From Idiomarina rhizosphaerae (GTDB lineage Bacteria; Pseudomonadota; Gammaproteobacteria; Enterobacterales; Alteromonadaceae), in assembly GCF_024159085.1 (NCBI RefSeq), contig NZ_JAMZDE010000006.1, forward strand, positions 124,001 through 188,000: a DNA stretch of 64,000 nt. The letters run 5' to 3'. The first letter of the stretch is position 1, and each line of letters opens with the position of its first letter. The position numbers and the translations under genes are program-made. Below are positions 57,076-64,000 of the stretch, piece after piece. The notes under the pieces are model-generated. The model did not search any database, had not been told where the DNA came from, and saw nothing but the letters and a program-made list of their open reading frames with translations.

Positions 57076-57171
57076 TATCAAGCGGAACGCCGATCCATAT
57101 ATAAACGGTGGGACGCTCCGTTTCTACTATAGGCGAATATTGCCCCTCACCCAATACTTTGGAGTTTCGAC

Positions 57172-58140
57172 ATGAACAATCTTATTAATGCCTCCCGTCA
57201 TATCCCCATTGATACTGCACGCTCGATTCTCTCTGTCAGTCCAATCACGCTGACCACACCGCAACGGAAGCAGCCGCTCGAATTACGTATTACGGCACCA
57301 GTCACCGGCAACAAACTGCCAGTGATTTTATTGTCCCACGGTCATGGCCCTTCACTGTACCTTCCGTCGAAAGATGGCTACGGTCCGCTGGCTAACTTCT
57401 ATGCGGAACAAGGGTTTGTCGTCATTCAACCAACCCATGCCAATTCCAAAGTCGCAGGCTTTGCTTCAGACGCACCGGGCGCGCCGCTATTCTGGCGAAC
57501 ACGGGTTGAGGAAATGCAGCTCATTCTGGATCGGATGAATGACATCGAAGACCAGGCACCTGCCATTGCTGGCCGTCTTGATCACAACAGAATCGCCGCA
57601 GTCGGCCACTCAGCAGGCGCTCACACTGTCGGTATGCTGCTGGGAGCCCGGCTCACAGACCCAAAAGACACGTCCGCGACAGACGTCGATTTACTTGATC
57701 CACGCATCAAAGCAGGGGTTCTACTCGCGGCTCCTGGAAATGGAGGTGACGACTTGAGTGAGTATGCCCGTGAGCATTTCTCAGAATTGAACCCAGATTT
57801 TACTTACATGACCACCCCCACGCTGGTGGTTTTTGGAGACGCCGATGTGAGTCCCCATTTGACCTCCCGGGGTGCTGACTGGCACGCAGACCCTTACCAC
57901 TTCAGTCCAGGCAGCGACTACTTGCTAACGCTCTTCGGAGCCAAACATGGGCTGGGCGGCATCGCTGGTTATGATGCCAAAGAAACGGACGATGAAGACC
58001 CGGATCGATTAGCGGTCACCCAACGCATGACCTCCGCCTATCTGTATTCAGCCCTTTATGAAGGAGACACCCGGTGGACCGCAGCATGTAACGCCCTGAA
58101 AGCCCATGCTCATCAATGGGGTCAGGTAGACTCTAAATAA
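57172..58140 (+). CDS. Alpha/beta hydrolase, chlorophyllase/dienelactone type
   Basis: 322 residues without a signal peptide. Oxyanion region LLSHGHGPS, nucleophile elbow VGHSAGAH, acid in FGDADVSP, and a late His in AKHGLGG. Resembles chlorophyllase-like and PAF-acetylhydrolase-like hydrolases. Divergent from and presumably repressed by the adjacent TetR; probably detoxifies or degrades an ester that is also the inducer. Confidence 0.87.
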   Translation: MNNLINASRHIPIDTARSILSVSPITLTTPQRKQPLELRITAPVTGNKLPVILLSHGHGPSLYLPSKDGYGPLANFYAEQGFVVIQPTHANSKVAGFASDAPGAPLFWRTRVEEMQLILDRMNDIEDQAPAIAGRLDHNRIAAVGHSAGAHTVGMLLGARLTDPKDTSATDVDLLDPRIKAGVLLAAPGNGGDDLSEYAREHFSELNPDFTYMTTPTLVVFGDADVSPHLTSRGADWHADPYHFSPGSDYLLTLFGAKHGLGGIAGYDAKETDDEDPDRLAVTQRMTSAYLYSALYEGDTRWTAACNALKAHAHQWGQVDSK

Positions 58141-58154
58141 TCTATCGCTTTAAA

Positions 58155-58430
58155 CTAAATGCTTATCTCTTTTACTATTGCCCACAAGGATAAGACTATG
58201 CTGGCAATAAAGCCAAGGGCCACGAGCCCTAATAAGGTGTAGAACCCGAATCGAAAAGCGTTCAAAATGCATTCGTAAACTACGGACAGCGGTGGCTTTG
58301 CTTTTAATAGAAGGCTTCCTGTCCGAGAATTCGCGCTGAAATAGGCTGTGTAAATTGAATACAATACACCCACCGCCATCCCAACATAGGTGACTGAGAA
58401 ATATGCTTCAAGAAAATGTATCCAGCCCAC
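58155..58430 (-). CDS. Hypothetical small membrane protein
   Basis: 91 residues with two predicted membrane segments (about 8-30 and 60-85). No family recognised. Downstream of the DUF4272 gene on the same strand, separated by about 70 bp that contain a weak TAACGCC...GCGTTA-type sequence. Confidence 0.55.
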   Translation of the reverse strand: MGWIHFLEAYFSVTYVGMAVGVLYSIYTAYFSANSRTGSLLLKAKPPLSVVYECILNAFRFGFYTLLGLVALGFIASIVLSLWAIVKEISI

Positions 58431-58500
58431 TTTTTATCCTATATACATGTAACGCCACGAACGCCGGCGATAAAAATTATGCTAAACCGCAACTCTAGCC

Positions 58501-59151
58501 CTATGTGTCCAATGAGATATTGTCCCATTCTTTCTCTGCATCGCAGATCCACTCAAGAGCCTTCCTCCGCTCCATAACGATATCCAAGTCAACAAGCGCT
58601 GATTTCTCACCCTCAAGATTTCGTTGCCGTGCAAACCAGTGTGCACGGTAGAGCATATCCAGATTGGAAAAGAGCTCTTTTTTGGATCTCAGGTGATATG
58701 AAGCAATAAAACTGTGAGCCGCTTCCTTTTCTGCAAAGTTTGGAAGCATTGATGCCAGGCTATCTTCAACACCTGTGCTCAACGAAAATGAATCGTGCTT
58801 CTGGCCAGCCCAGGCAAAAGCCCAAATGGCTTCTATAGTCCAGTACAGATCAGTCTTCTGCTGATCATTTAAGCTTTCATACCCGGAGTCAAGAATCTCT
58901 TTTTCTTTGGGCGACAAAGCTTCTAATAAATCGTTTTCATCCAAGTATTCTTTGATGAAGGTTTCAGGTGCTTTGAAATGCAATTGAAGTAAAGCGCCCA
59001 TCGCAATCCACCGTTTGGCAACAACATCTTCAGTTCTGTTCTCAGAATCATCCAGAGCGGGTAGGTGGTCGATGACTTCAATACCAGCCCTGCGTAGAGC
59101 CGCAGTATTCTCAGACTTTATTTTGTGTAGGCTAAATTCCAAATTGGACAT
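58501..59151 (-). CDS. DUF4272 family protein
   Basis: 216 residues from ATG 59151. DUF4272 features: ALRRAGIEVIDHLPALDDSE near the start, VAKRWIAMGALLQLHF, WTIEAIWAFAWAGQKHDSF and the closing RRKALEWICDAEKEWDNISLDT. Function unknown; the family is often found in toxin-immunity and cassette settings. Confidence 0.82.
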   Translation of the reverse strand: MSNLEFSLHKIKSENTAALRRAGIEVIDHLPALDDSENRTEDVVAKRWIAMGALLQLHFKAPETFIKEYLDENDLLEALSPKEKEILDSGYESLNDQQKTDLYWTIEAIWAFAWAGQKHDSFSLSTGVEDSLASMLPNFAEKEAAHSFIASYHLRSKKELFSNLDMLYRAHWFARQRNLEGEKSALVDLDIVMERRKALEWICDAEKEWDNISLDT

Positions 59152-59182
59152 TATAGTTCTCCAACGCATCAGTCAGCCCATT

Positions 59183-59521
59183 CTAATCGACCTTCGAAAT
59201 GAATTCACGAACCTCGTCAGAACTTAATGGCCTCACTAGACGAGCCACTTCATTGCCATTGTGCAAGAGTATCAGAGTCGGCCAAAGCTTTACCTTGAAC
59301 GCACGCCCCAGTGGTTTGCCCTTGCCGTCGTATATTTTAATATGACGTAGCCCTGAATGTTCAGTTACTGCTTCTTTTATCGCAGAACTTGCCGCCTGAC
59401 AGTGCCCACACCAGGGCGCGCCAAACTCAAGTACAACGTCACCGGATAACTCGCCAGTTTGTTCAAAGGTAAACGCTTCTTCTGCGTAATCGGAGTTAGA
59501 GCCAATATCATCGGTTTTCAT
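59183..59521 (-). CDS. Thioredoxin-like protein with CGHC active site
   Basis: 112 residues, thioredoxin fold: VVLEFGAPWCGHCQAASSAI carries CGHC (PDI-like rather than the CGPC of thioredoxin), and KLWPTLILLHNG carries the cis-Pro. No signal peptide, so probably cytoplasmic. 31 bp upstream of the DUF4272 start. Confidence 0.88.
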   Translation of the reverse strand: MKTDDIGSNSDYAEEAFTFEQTGELSGDVVLEFGAPWCGHCQAASSAIKEAVTEHSGLRHIKIYDGKGKPLGRAFKVKLWPTLILLHNGNEVARLVRPLSSDEVREFISKVD

Positions 59522-59625
59522 TCCACCTACTCCTGAATAGAATTTACAAGAATGCCCAATAAAGCTATCGCTGTGTTTGGCTTTGTTAAGTAATTACAGC
59601 TGCCTAGTAACAGGTACCTTAGTCT

Positions 59626-59931
59626 TTATTTAGCATTTTCGATGCGTCTTAACATAATACTTCCCATGAGCGTTGGGATCTTTGACTGCCGGGAAACCAG
59701 CATTTCCTCGTAGCCCCCAACCGCCTCCATGCCATGCACCGCCGACCAAAAAACACCCTCCCCATCATCTTCCTTATTACGCTCAAATACAGCGAATATG
59801 GCAGGGTAGAATTTCTGTGGTTCACCCGACGCGAAAACTCGCTCAAGTAAGCCTTCAAAAGCCAGCCAATTACCATCTACTGGCTCAAAATTCTCTATTT
59901 TTTCTATGAGTTCAGAAGTTTTCATATTCAC
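59626..59931 (-). CDS. Hypothetical acidic protein
   Basis: 101 residues, mostly helical in appearance, with SGEPQKFYPAIFAVFERNKEDDG and VFWSAVHGMEAVGGYEEMLV. Size and composition resemble immunity-type proteins, but no family is certain. GTG 59931 or ATG 59925 start. Confidence 0.6.
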   Translation of the reverse strand: MNMKTSELIEKIENFEPVDGNWLAFEGLLERVFASGEPQKFYPAIFAVFERNKEDDGEGVFWSAVHGMEAVGGYEEMLVSRQSKIPTLMGSIMLRRIENAK

Positions 59932-59983
59932 TTAATCCCTGCAGCAAGCGCACTGCATTTTGGCGTTGGTTTGCCTGCGAATT

Positions 59984-60502
59984 TTATATGCAATTTGCAA
60001 CATGCACTTTGAGCTCCTTTTCAGACCAGTTCTCCAGTTCAAGAACTGCAGCGTAGGGGTCTCCAGAAATTCCCATAACCTGACAAATAGCAGGTTCTGT
60101 TTTGAGACCGCTCTCTTTAAGCTGCCGTATCCTGTCGATGAACTCATTGCCCCCGATTTTTACAAGGCGTTTCATTACCTGATAGTGGCGATATGCAGCC
60201 TGCAACTCCACTGGCGTTTTCGACGCATAGACTTCAATTAAAAATTGGTTACAGTGAAACTGACCTAAAGCGTGATCTTTGCGTGGGCGCATGCTGTAAG
60301 CTTCATAGCCAGAATAAGCCGATTCAAATGCCTCGATAAACGCTTCCTGTTCCTGGTACGTACAAACGATATCAATGTCGCTTTCCTTCGTATCCAGAGA
60401 AACAAATATCGTACTAACGACTTCCGGCGAGTATGCGTTGAGCTTAATCAGAATTCCCGATTCTTCTATCGCTTTGTTGGCACCGGCCATTTTGCTATTC
60501 AT
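59984..60502 (-). CDS. DUF4269 family protein
   Basis: 172 residues of the DUF4269 family: a nucleotidyltransferase-like SxDSDIDIVC-type segment (DTKESDIDIVCTY) and the closing TEPAICQVMGISGDPYAAVLELE. Probable minimal nucleotidyltransferase fold; substrate unknown. Separated from the ClbS-like gene by an attC-like sequence. Confidence 0.82.
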   Translation of the reverse strand: MNSKMAGANKAIEESGILIKLNAYSPEVVSTIFVSLDTKESDIDIVCTYQEQEAFIEAFESAYSGYEAYSMRPRKDHALGQFHCNQFLIEVYASKTPVELQAAYRHYQVMKRLVKIGGNEFIDRIRQLKESGLKTEPAICQVMGISGDPYAAVLELENWSEKELKVHVANCI

Positions 60503-60600
60503 TCCAACCTATTATTATCTTTTTTTGATTTAAACACATAGAACCTAAATACTAGAGCCTGAAGCGTAGCTGCCACACCAAAAACGATACATCCCAATTA

Positions 60601-60650
60601 CCCATTAACGCTGACTCCTGGTGAAATAAACGCCCACAGCATGGTTATGT
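60601..60650. repeat. attC-like element near the ClbS-like gene
   Basis: CATTAACGCTG at one end and CAGCATGGTTATGT at the other allow AAC/GTT and GCTG/CAGC pairing as in attC outer stems, across 48 bp. Terminal matches are imperfect, so it is a weak or decayed site. It begins 7 bp beyond the stop of the ClbS-like gene. Confidence 0.4.
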
Positions 60651-60656
60651 GATATT

Positions 60657-61196
60657 TCACAGTAGCCCTTTGTTTTTCTTAAATCGCCTAACCTTACTAC
60701 GCATGTTTTTCATTGGTGATGATGTATTGAACTGAATCATGCGGCCCAACGTCCATTTATCGTACCAAGTAGTTTCGTAGAGAGCATAGTTACTTAAGCT
60801 TGAAATCAGCGAAAGCAGTTCATTAACTGTCGATTCAAGCTCCTTTAGCAGGGCTTCATATTTCCAATCAGCATATTGTTCATGGAAATGCTCTGCAAGC
60901 AAACCCAACTGATTCCATTTAAAACCGGCTTCTGGAAATTCAACTGGCAGCCCTTGAGCCTTCAACCTATGCCATTTCAATACCAACTTACCCCAACCAA
61001 TAAGGTAAGCAACCGTGTCACAGACGCTTACTTGCGTGCCTTTTATGTTCCCCTCAACATTACGCTCTCGTGTCAATTCGACAGGTATTGTCAGATAGTC
61101 TGCCATGAGCTTGTCAAATATTGAGTTGATAGCAAGTTCCAACTCTTCTTTTGATTGTGGAACAGATGAAAACGGCTTGTTATGTGTTTTTCTCAT
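60657..61196 (-). CDS. ClbS/DfsB family four-helix bundle protein
   Basis: 179 residues from ATG 61196. ClbS/DfsB (DUF1706) features: SKEELELAINSIFDKLMADY, VSVCDTVAYLIGWGKLVLKW, and YDKWTLGRMIQFNTSSPMKN. ClbS is a cyclopropane hydrolase giving colibactin self-resistance; most relatives have unknown substrates. Start overlaps the upstream small membrane-protein gene by 17 bp. Confidence 0.87.
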   Translation of the reverse strand: MRKTHNKPFSSVPQSKEELELAINSIFDKLMADYLTIPVELTRERNVEGNIKGTQVSVCDTVAYLIGWGKLVLKWHRLKAQGLPVEFPEAGFKWNQLGLLAEHFHEQYADWKYEALLKELESTVNELLSLISSLSNYALYETTWYDKWTLGRMIQFNTSSPMKNMRSKVRRFKKNKGLL

Positions 61197-61494
61197 AACC
61201 AGAACCTTGCACAAAAAATTTGAACGCTAAAAGTGGTGGCAACAAAATGGCTGCCCAAATAGTTGATAGAAACAAGATAGCCATGAGGATGGATATACCA
61301 CCTCCCTCCAGCTCAAAATTAATGGTGTATGCTGTGATCACAGATAAAACCACGCATAAAAAAGTCATTTTAATAGGTGGAAAGTAATACTTCTCAGGAA
61401 GCCATTTAGCTGATAGTGACCAAACCAGCAAACATGGCCCAGCCGAAAGACATGCCAGTAAAACTATAAAGCCTATGAATATGATTATTTCCAA
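61180..61494 (-). CDS. Hypothetical small membrane protein
   Basis: 104 residues with about three hydrophobic segments (3-27, 42-60, 70-95). TTG start at 61494. No family recognised. It lies directly downstream of an attC-like site on the minus strand and overlaps the ClbS-like gene. Confidence 0.55.
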   Translation of the reverse strand: MEIIIFIGFIVLLACLSAGPCLLVWSLSAKWLPEKYYFPPIKMTFLCVVLSVITAYTINFELEGGGISILMAILFLSTIWAAILLPPLLAFKFFVQGSGYEKNT

Positions 61495-61512
61495 CTACAG
61501 AATTCTCCCTGA

Positions 61513-61593
61513 AAAATAACGCCGCCACACACGCGAGCAACCTGTTGCGAGTCGAGCGTCGCAGGCGCGTCATATTGGCGTTTGTTAGAGCTC
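61513..61593 (-). repeat. attC-like element downstream of the GNAT gene
   Basis: On the minus strand it opens CTCTAACAAACGCC and closes GGCGGCGTTATTTTTC, giving the TAAC...GTTA and AACGCC...GGCGTT pairings of integron attC sites. An imperfect internal palindrome (CCTGCGA / TCGCAACAGG) fills the middle. About 80 bp, in the normal size range. Confidence 0.55.
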
Positions 61594-61706
61594 ATACGTT
61601 TCAGAGACCCACATGAAAAACCTACAGGTTTATCGTTCTGATATATGGCTATGCAGGTATACCCTTCGCAATAAGGTGATACTCATCGCCTCCATAGCTT
61701 ATTTTT

Positions 61707-62201
61707 TTAGATGTTTTTAATCACATATTCATGAAAACCTTCCGTTTCAGGTGGATCAACTTTCATGATATGCACATTAATTAATCTCGCAAAAAACCTA
61801 TCCCAAAATTTTAATGCCTCGCGGTCTTTTTCATAAACGGCTACATGCCATTGCATTGAATCATCTAACATTAACTCACTAACAACGTGCATAGCGATGC
61901 CTTGCGAACGGTACTTGGGTAGGATAAAAATATCTGACAGCTCTGGCATTTCACGATCTAATATCTCAGTTGGCTCCACAGTTACAAAGCCAGCTATATG
62001 ATCATCAACAAGAATCATGTAAGCATCGCAATCTTCTTCACCAGCAGCGATATCACTAAGGTATTCTTCATCAATATCAAACCTACCTGAACTATCAAGA
62101 TCTTCTTTATCAAAAGCACTTTGATGGTATTGATAGAATTGCCACAGCATAGAAAATGCAGCTAAATCAGTTTTCGTTAATTTACGCAGTGCGATGTTCA
62201 T
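61707..62201 (-). CDS. GNAT-family N-acetyltransferase
   Basis: 164 residues from ATG 62201. N-terminus MNIALRKLTKTDLAAFSMLW, acetyl-CoA loop FILPKYRSQGIAMHVV near 105-120. Upstream translation to 62261 reads through an attC-like site and is not coding. Substrate unknown. Bounded by attC-like sequences on both sides, so it looks like an intact integron cassette. Confidence 0.85.
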   Translation of the reverse strand: MNIALRKLTKTDLAAFSMLWQFYQYHQSAFDKEDLDSSGRFDIDEEYLSDIAAGEEDCDAYMILVDDHIAGFVTVEPTEILDREMPELSDIFILPKYRSQGIAMHVVSELMLDDSMQWHVAVYEKDREALKFWDRFFARLINVHIMKVDPPETEGFHEYVIKNI

Positions 62202-62257
62202 TCTAACGCCTTCATTAAGCCGCTCCGCGCAGCGGCCAGTAAAAAACTTAGATGCCA
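62199..62257 (-). repeat. attC-like element just upstream of the GNAT gene
   Basis: Read on the minus strand it contains CCGCTGCGCGGAGCGG, then CTTAATGAAGGCGTTAGAAT, which closely resembles the right half of aadA-type 60-bp attC sites. The left end ATCTAAG pairs imperfectly with GTTAGAA. The strongest attC candidate in the window. Confidence 0.65.
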
Positions 62258-62261
62258 GCAC

Positions 62262-62440
62262 GCTTTATGTTTTGAGAAGGCTCAATATCCAACTTACGGT
62301 TTTCTTATGTATCTGACATTAAACGAGTTAATTAGCCGATACAACAATAAATGAGCAATAATACTGATAAAAATGAGCGTTAGGTTAAACTAGAACTAAA
62401 GGTAAAATCGTTTATCAAAAAGCCCTATGCGAGACACACC
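62262..62440. other. Intergenic region between GNAT and VOC genes
   Basis: About 180 A/T-rich bases between divergent genes. No gene, repeat or clear promoter pair was found. Confidence 0.45.
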
Positions 62441-62788
62441 ATGAACTCAACTAAAATTAATTACATTGAACTTCCGGCGCGGAGCCTTGAAGCAACCAAG
62501 CGCTTTTTCCAACAGGCTTTTGGCTGGGAGTTTGTAGACTATGGTCCGGAATACGCGGCTATTCAAAACGCCGGAATTGACGGCGGCTTTTACCAATCCG
62601 ACTTAGTTGCTCAAACGTCGAGCGGCAGTGCGCTGGTGGTGTTATACAGCAAAGACCTTGAGCAAAGCCTGAAAAGTGTCGAGGACGCGGGCGGTAAAAT
62701 CCTCAAGCCTATATTTGATTTTCCCGGTGGTCGACGTTTTCAATTCACCTGCCCTAGCGGGAATGAGTACGCAGTATGGTCGGAATAA
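62441..62788 (+). CDS. Glyoxalase/VOC family protein
   Basis: 115 residues, two beta-alpha-beta-beta-beta units: INYIELPARSLEATKRFFQQAF, GWEFVDYGPEYAAI, and FPGGRRFQFTCPSGNEYAVW. Metal-dependent fold of glyoxalase, dioxygenase and fosfomycin-resistance enzymes; the substrate cannot be inferred. Confidence 0.88.
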   Translation: MNSTKINYIELPARSLEATKRFFQQAFGWEFVDYGPEYAAIQNAGIDGGFYQSDLVAQTSSGSALVVLYSKDLEQSLKSVEDAGGKILKPIFDFPGGRRFQFTCPSGNEYAVWSE

Positions 62789-62889
62789 CAGTTGATGAAC
62801 TTATTGAATACGGAAATCTGGTTGTAGATTCTGCCAATGAGTTCACACTATCTTTTTATGGGCCTCAGCCATACAGCCATAATTTTTAG
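62776..62889 (+). CDS. Possible 37-residue small protein
   Basis: A frame starting inside the end of the VOC gene (ATG 62776) encodes 37 protein-like residues including DELIEYGNLVVDSANEF, and its stop overlaps the stop of the convergent HipB-like gene. There is no clear ribosome binding site. It could be the truncated start of a lost gene. Confidence 0.25.
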   Translation: MVGITVDELIEYGNLVVDSANEFTLSFYGPQPYSHNF

Positions 62890-63170
62890 TCCTCTAAATG
62901 CTTATTCTTATTTGACCAAAAATCATCAGCCGGGCGGGAAGGTTCAACGGTTTGACTGCTCTCTGCCTGATCCGGATCAGTAATCGATAATTCAAGCCTT
63001 AAACCAGCCAGGATACGCAGTAAAGTCGAGACTTTAAGATCCTGACCAGACTCAACTCGTTGATATTGTTGCTGCGACATACCAATAAGCATCCGCATAT
63101 CTTTTTGAGATAAGTTCTGCTTTTTTCGCTCTGCAATCAATCGTTCTGCAATGTCTTCTATCTTTTTCAT
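62886..63170 (-). CDS. HipB-like Xre-family regulator, orphan
   Basis: 94 residues: HTH at about 8-60 (LIAERKKQNLSQKDMRMLIGMSQQQYQRVESGQDLKVSTLLRILAGL), then an extended polar tail. This matches HipB-type antitoxins, normally followed by hipA. Here the next minus-strand DNA holds no kinase gene. Three evenly spaced palindromes upstream imply strong autoregulation. Confidence 0.83.
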   Translation of the reverse strand: MKKIEDIAERLIAERKKQNLSQKDMRMLIGMSQQQYQRVESGQDLKVSTLLRILAGLRLELSITDPDQAESSQTVEPSRPADDFWSNKNKHLED

Positions 63171-63173
63171 AAA

Positions 63174-63250
63174 ACAACTTATAAATTGTACTTTAATTCA
63201 ATATACAACATTTAAATTGTAAATCAAAATAGAAACTACTTTTAAGTTGT
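63174..63250. promoter_or_regulatory. Triple operator ACAA-N8-TTGT upstream of HipB-like gene
   Basis: Three 16-bp palindromes lie at 63174-63189, 63205-63220 and 63235-63250 (the third with ACTA in place of ACAA). Centres are 31 and 30 bp apart, about three helical turns, so bound dimers would lie on one face. The pattern parallels the multiple operators of hipBA. Confidence 0.75.
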
Positions 63251-63376
63251 TATTCTAAAAAGATCGACAAGCCAGACGACGCTGGCATCGGCTATTTCAT
63301 AGAAATTGACGCTACATAGCTTTTTACGTAAGTTACTTACAACTAAACCGAAGTAATCAAAAACAAGGAAGAAAGC

Positions 63377-63592
63377 ATGTCTAAGTTTACGGAATACAAA
63401 GTCATTCATATTGCGGAAGGTGGCTGTGGTACTTTGCTTCTGGGCTCAAGTGGTCTGCCGTTAAAGAAAATTGAATCCACTTTGAACCAGGAAGCTGCCG
63501 ACGGCTGGCAAATGGTGTTTCAGGTACTGGAGCAAAAACGCTTTTGGCTGTTCTGGACACGTGAAGCGGCCATTGTCACTCTGGGTCGATAA
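63377..63592 (+). CDS. DUF4177 small protein
   Basis: 71 residues matching DUF4177: YKVIHIAEG near the start, ESTLNQEAADGWQMVFQVL and FWLFWTREAAIVTLGR. A compact alpha-beta protein of unknown function. Preceded by AAGGAAG. 8 bp before the YidD-family gene, so probably co-transcribed. Confidence 0.8.
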   Translation: MSKFTEYKVIHIAEGGCGTLLLGSSGLPLKKIESTLNQEAADGWQMVFQVLEQKRFWLFWTREAAIVTLGR

Positions 63593-63600
63593 AACCGAGC

Positions 63601-63825
63601 ATGATAAAGCGGCTCATTTTAGCCTCAATTCGCTGGTATCAGCGTCGTGGCGGTTCGCGCCACTTCTTTAATACCGAGTGCAATTTTGAGCCATCTTGTT
63701 CGCAGTATACTTATCAGGCCATTAGCCAATACGGTAGCTGGCGCGGTATAAAGCTTGGTGTCGCGCGCATGAAGCGTTGTAACGACCCTGACTGCGTGCA
63801 TAAAAAACATGACCCAGTTCCCTAA
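63601..63825 (+). CDS. yidD: YidD-family membrane-insertion efficiency factor
   Basis: 74 residues: LILASIRWYQRRGGSRHFF, CNFEPSCSQYTYQAISQYG and a Cys-containing tail, the complete YidD signature. YidD normally lies between rnpA and yidC near the origin and aids YidC insertion. Here it is outside that context, following a DUF4177 gene, so it may be a paralogue. Confidence 0.85.
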   Translation: MIKRLILASIRWYQRRGGSRHFFNTECNFEPSCSQYTYQAISQYGSWRGIKLGVARMKRCNDPDCVHKKHDPVP

Positions 63826-63839
63826 ATAAGGTAGCCCTT

Positions 63840-64000
63840 ATGTCTTACGAAATGTCTTCTGAGCAGTTGCGAGATGAAGAAGAAGCCCTGCGTAACCAAA
63901 TACGCGAGCTAACGCCTGAGCAGCGAAAAGAATACTACCGCCTTGAAGGTCAGAAAATTAAAGACCCTGACACCTACGCGGTACTGAACTGGTTCATTAT
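63840..64000 (+). CDS. Partial gene, possible TM2-domain protein N-terminus
   Basis: ATG 63840 opens a frame running off the window (53 complete codons). The visible part is a charged helical stretch (SSEQLRDEEEALRNQIREL) leading into DPDTYAVLNWFI, which resembles the entry to TM2-domain membrane proteins. Starts 15 bp after the yidD stop. Confidence 0.5.
   Translation, partial: MSYEMSSEQLRDEEEALRNQIRELTPEQRKEYYRLEGQKIKDPDTYAVLNWFI

Noticed and set aside
58447-58505. Possible attC site between the small membrane protein and DUF4272 genes
   Set aside because: One end (ATGTAACGCC) fits, but the other end (CTATGTG) does not pair, and no internal stem was convincing.
59521-59625. ACTTAAC / GTTAAGT as an attC core between the thioredoxin-like and hypothetical genes
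   Set aside because: Single 7-base match; no partner core or stem.
62262-62440. Non-coding RNA or promoter array
   Set aside because: A/T-rich only; no consistent stem or promoter pair could be defended.
1-64000. CRISPR arrays, tRNA or rRNA genes, prophage or transposase genes
   Set aside because: No regularly spaced repeats, no recognisable tRNA/rRNA sequence, and no integrase, transposase or phage structural protein was found among the readable frames.

Overview
The window looks like a chromosomal stretch from a marine gammaproteobacterium of the order Alteromonadales, most probably Idiomarina or a close relative. This placement is inferred from gene order and protein style, not from a database search. 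The left half is conserved backbone. The right half is a mosaic of catabolic, stress and small accessory genes.

Region by region: 1-5.7 kb holds a truncated secreted alkaline phosphatase, xseA, a metX-like/metY pair behind tandem MetJ boxes, and an MscS-type channel. From 5.8 to 17.0 kb a complete-looking type II secretion operon (gspC-D-E-F-G-H-I-J-K-L-M-N) lies on the minus strand; the prepilin peptidase and gspA/B are not here. hslR-hslO follow on the plus strand. The classic block der-bamB-yfgM-hisS-ispG-rodZ-pilF-rlmN-ndk runs on the minus strand to 27.5 kb. Then come msrA, iscS, iscR, trmJ and suhB; iscU, iscA, hscBA and fdx are absent from where enterobacteria carry them.

31.6-42.7 kb is a patchwork: a NERD-domain protein, a RhuM/Fic protein bracketed by a direct repeat, two small hydrophilic proteins, a secreted serine hydrolase, a catalase-like peroxidase with cytochrome b561, a periplasmic ATP-dependent DNA ligase, a HigBA toxin-antitoxin pair followed by a histidine-kinase remnant, and a BdlA-like chemoreceptor.

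42.8-54.1 kb is the most coherent accessory system: a likely D-amino-acid (probably D-glutamate) scavenging cluster. It encodes a DUF819 membrane protein, a DgcA-like N-acyl-amino-acid racemase, a TonB-dependent receptor, a DgcN-like (DUF1611) acetyltransferase, a YkvI-like permease, a GntR regulator, a secreted D-aminoacylase-family hydrolase and a secreted serine hydrolase with a membrane tail. A 14-bp identical motif lies upstream of both the receptor gene and the D-aminoacylase gene, and a related one lies upstream of the regulator, suggesting one regulon.

54.2-64.0 kb is an accessory zone of small, mostly minus-strand genes: methionine aminopeptidase with a ParD-like partner, GGCT fold, cupin, GNATs, DUF4272, thioredoxin, DUF4269 and ClbS/DfsB. 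Several attC-like sequences between them suggest a decayed integron cassette array without an integrase. A TetR/hydrolase module interrupts it and cuts a GNAT gene. The window ends with an orphan HipB-like regulator carrying three evenly spaced operators, a DUF4177 protein, a YidD-family protein and a gene that runs off the edge.
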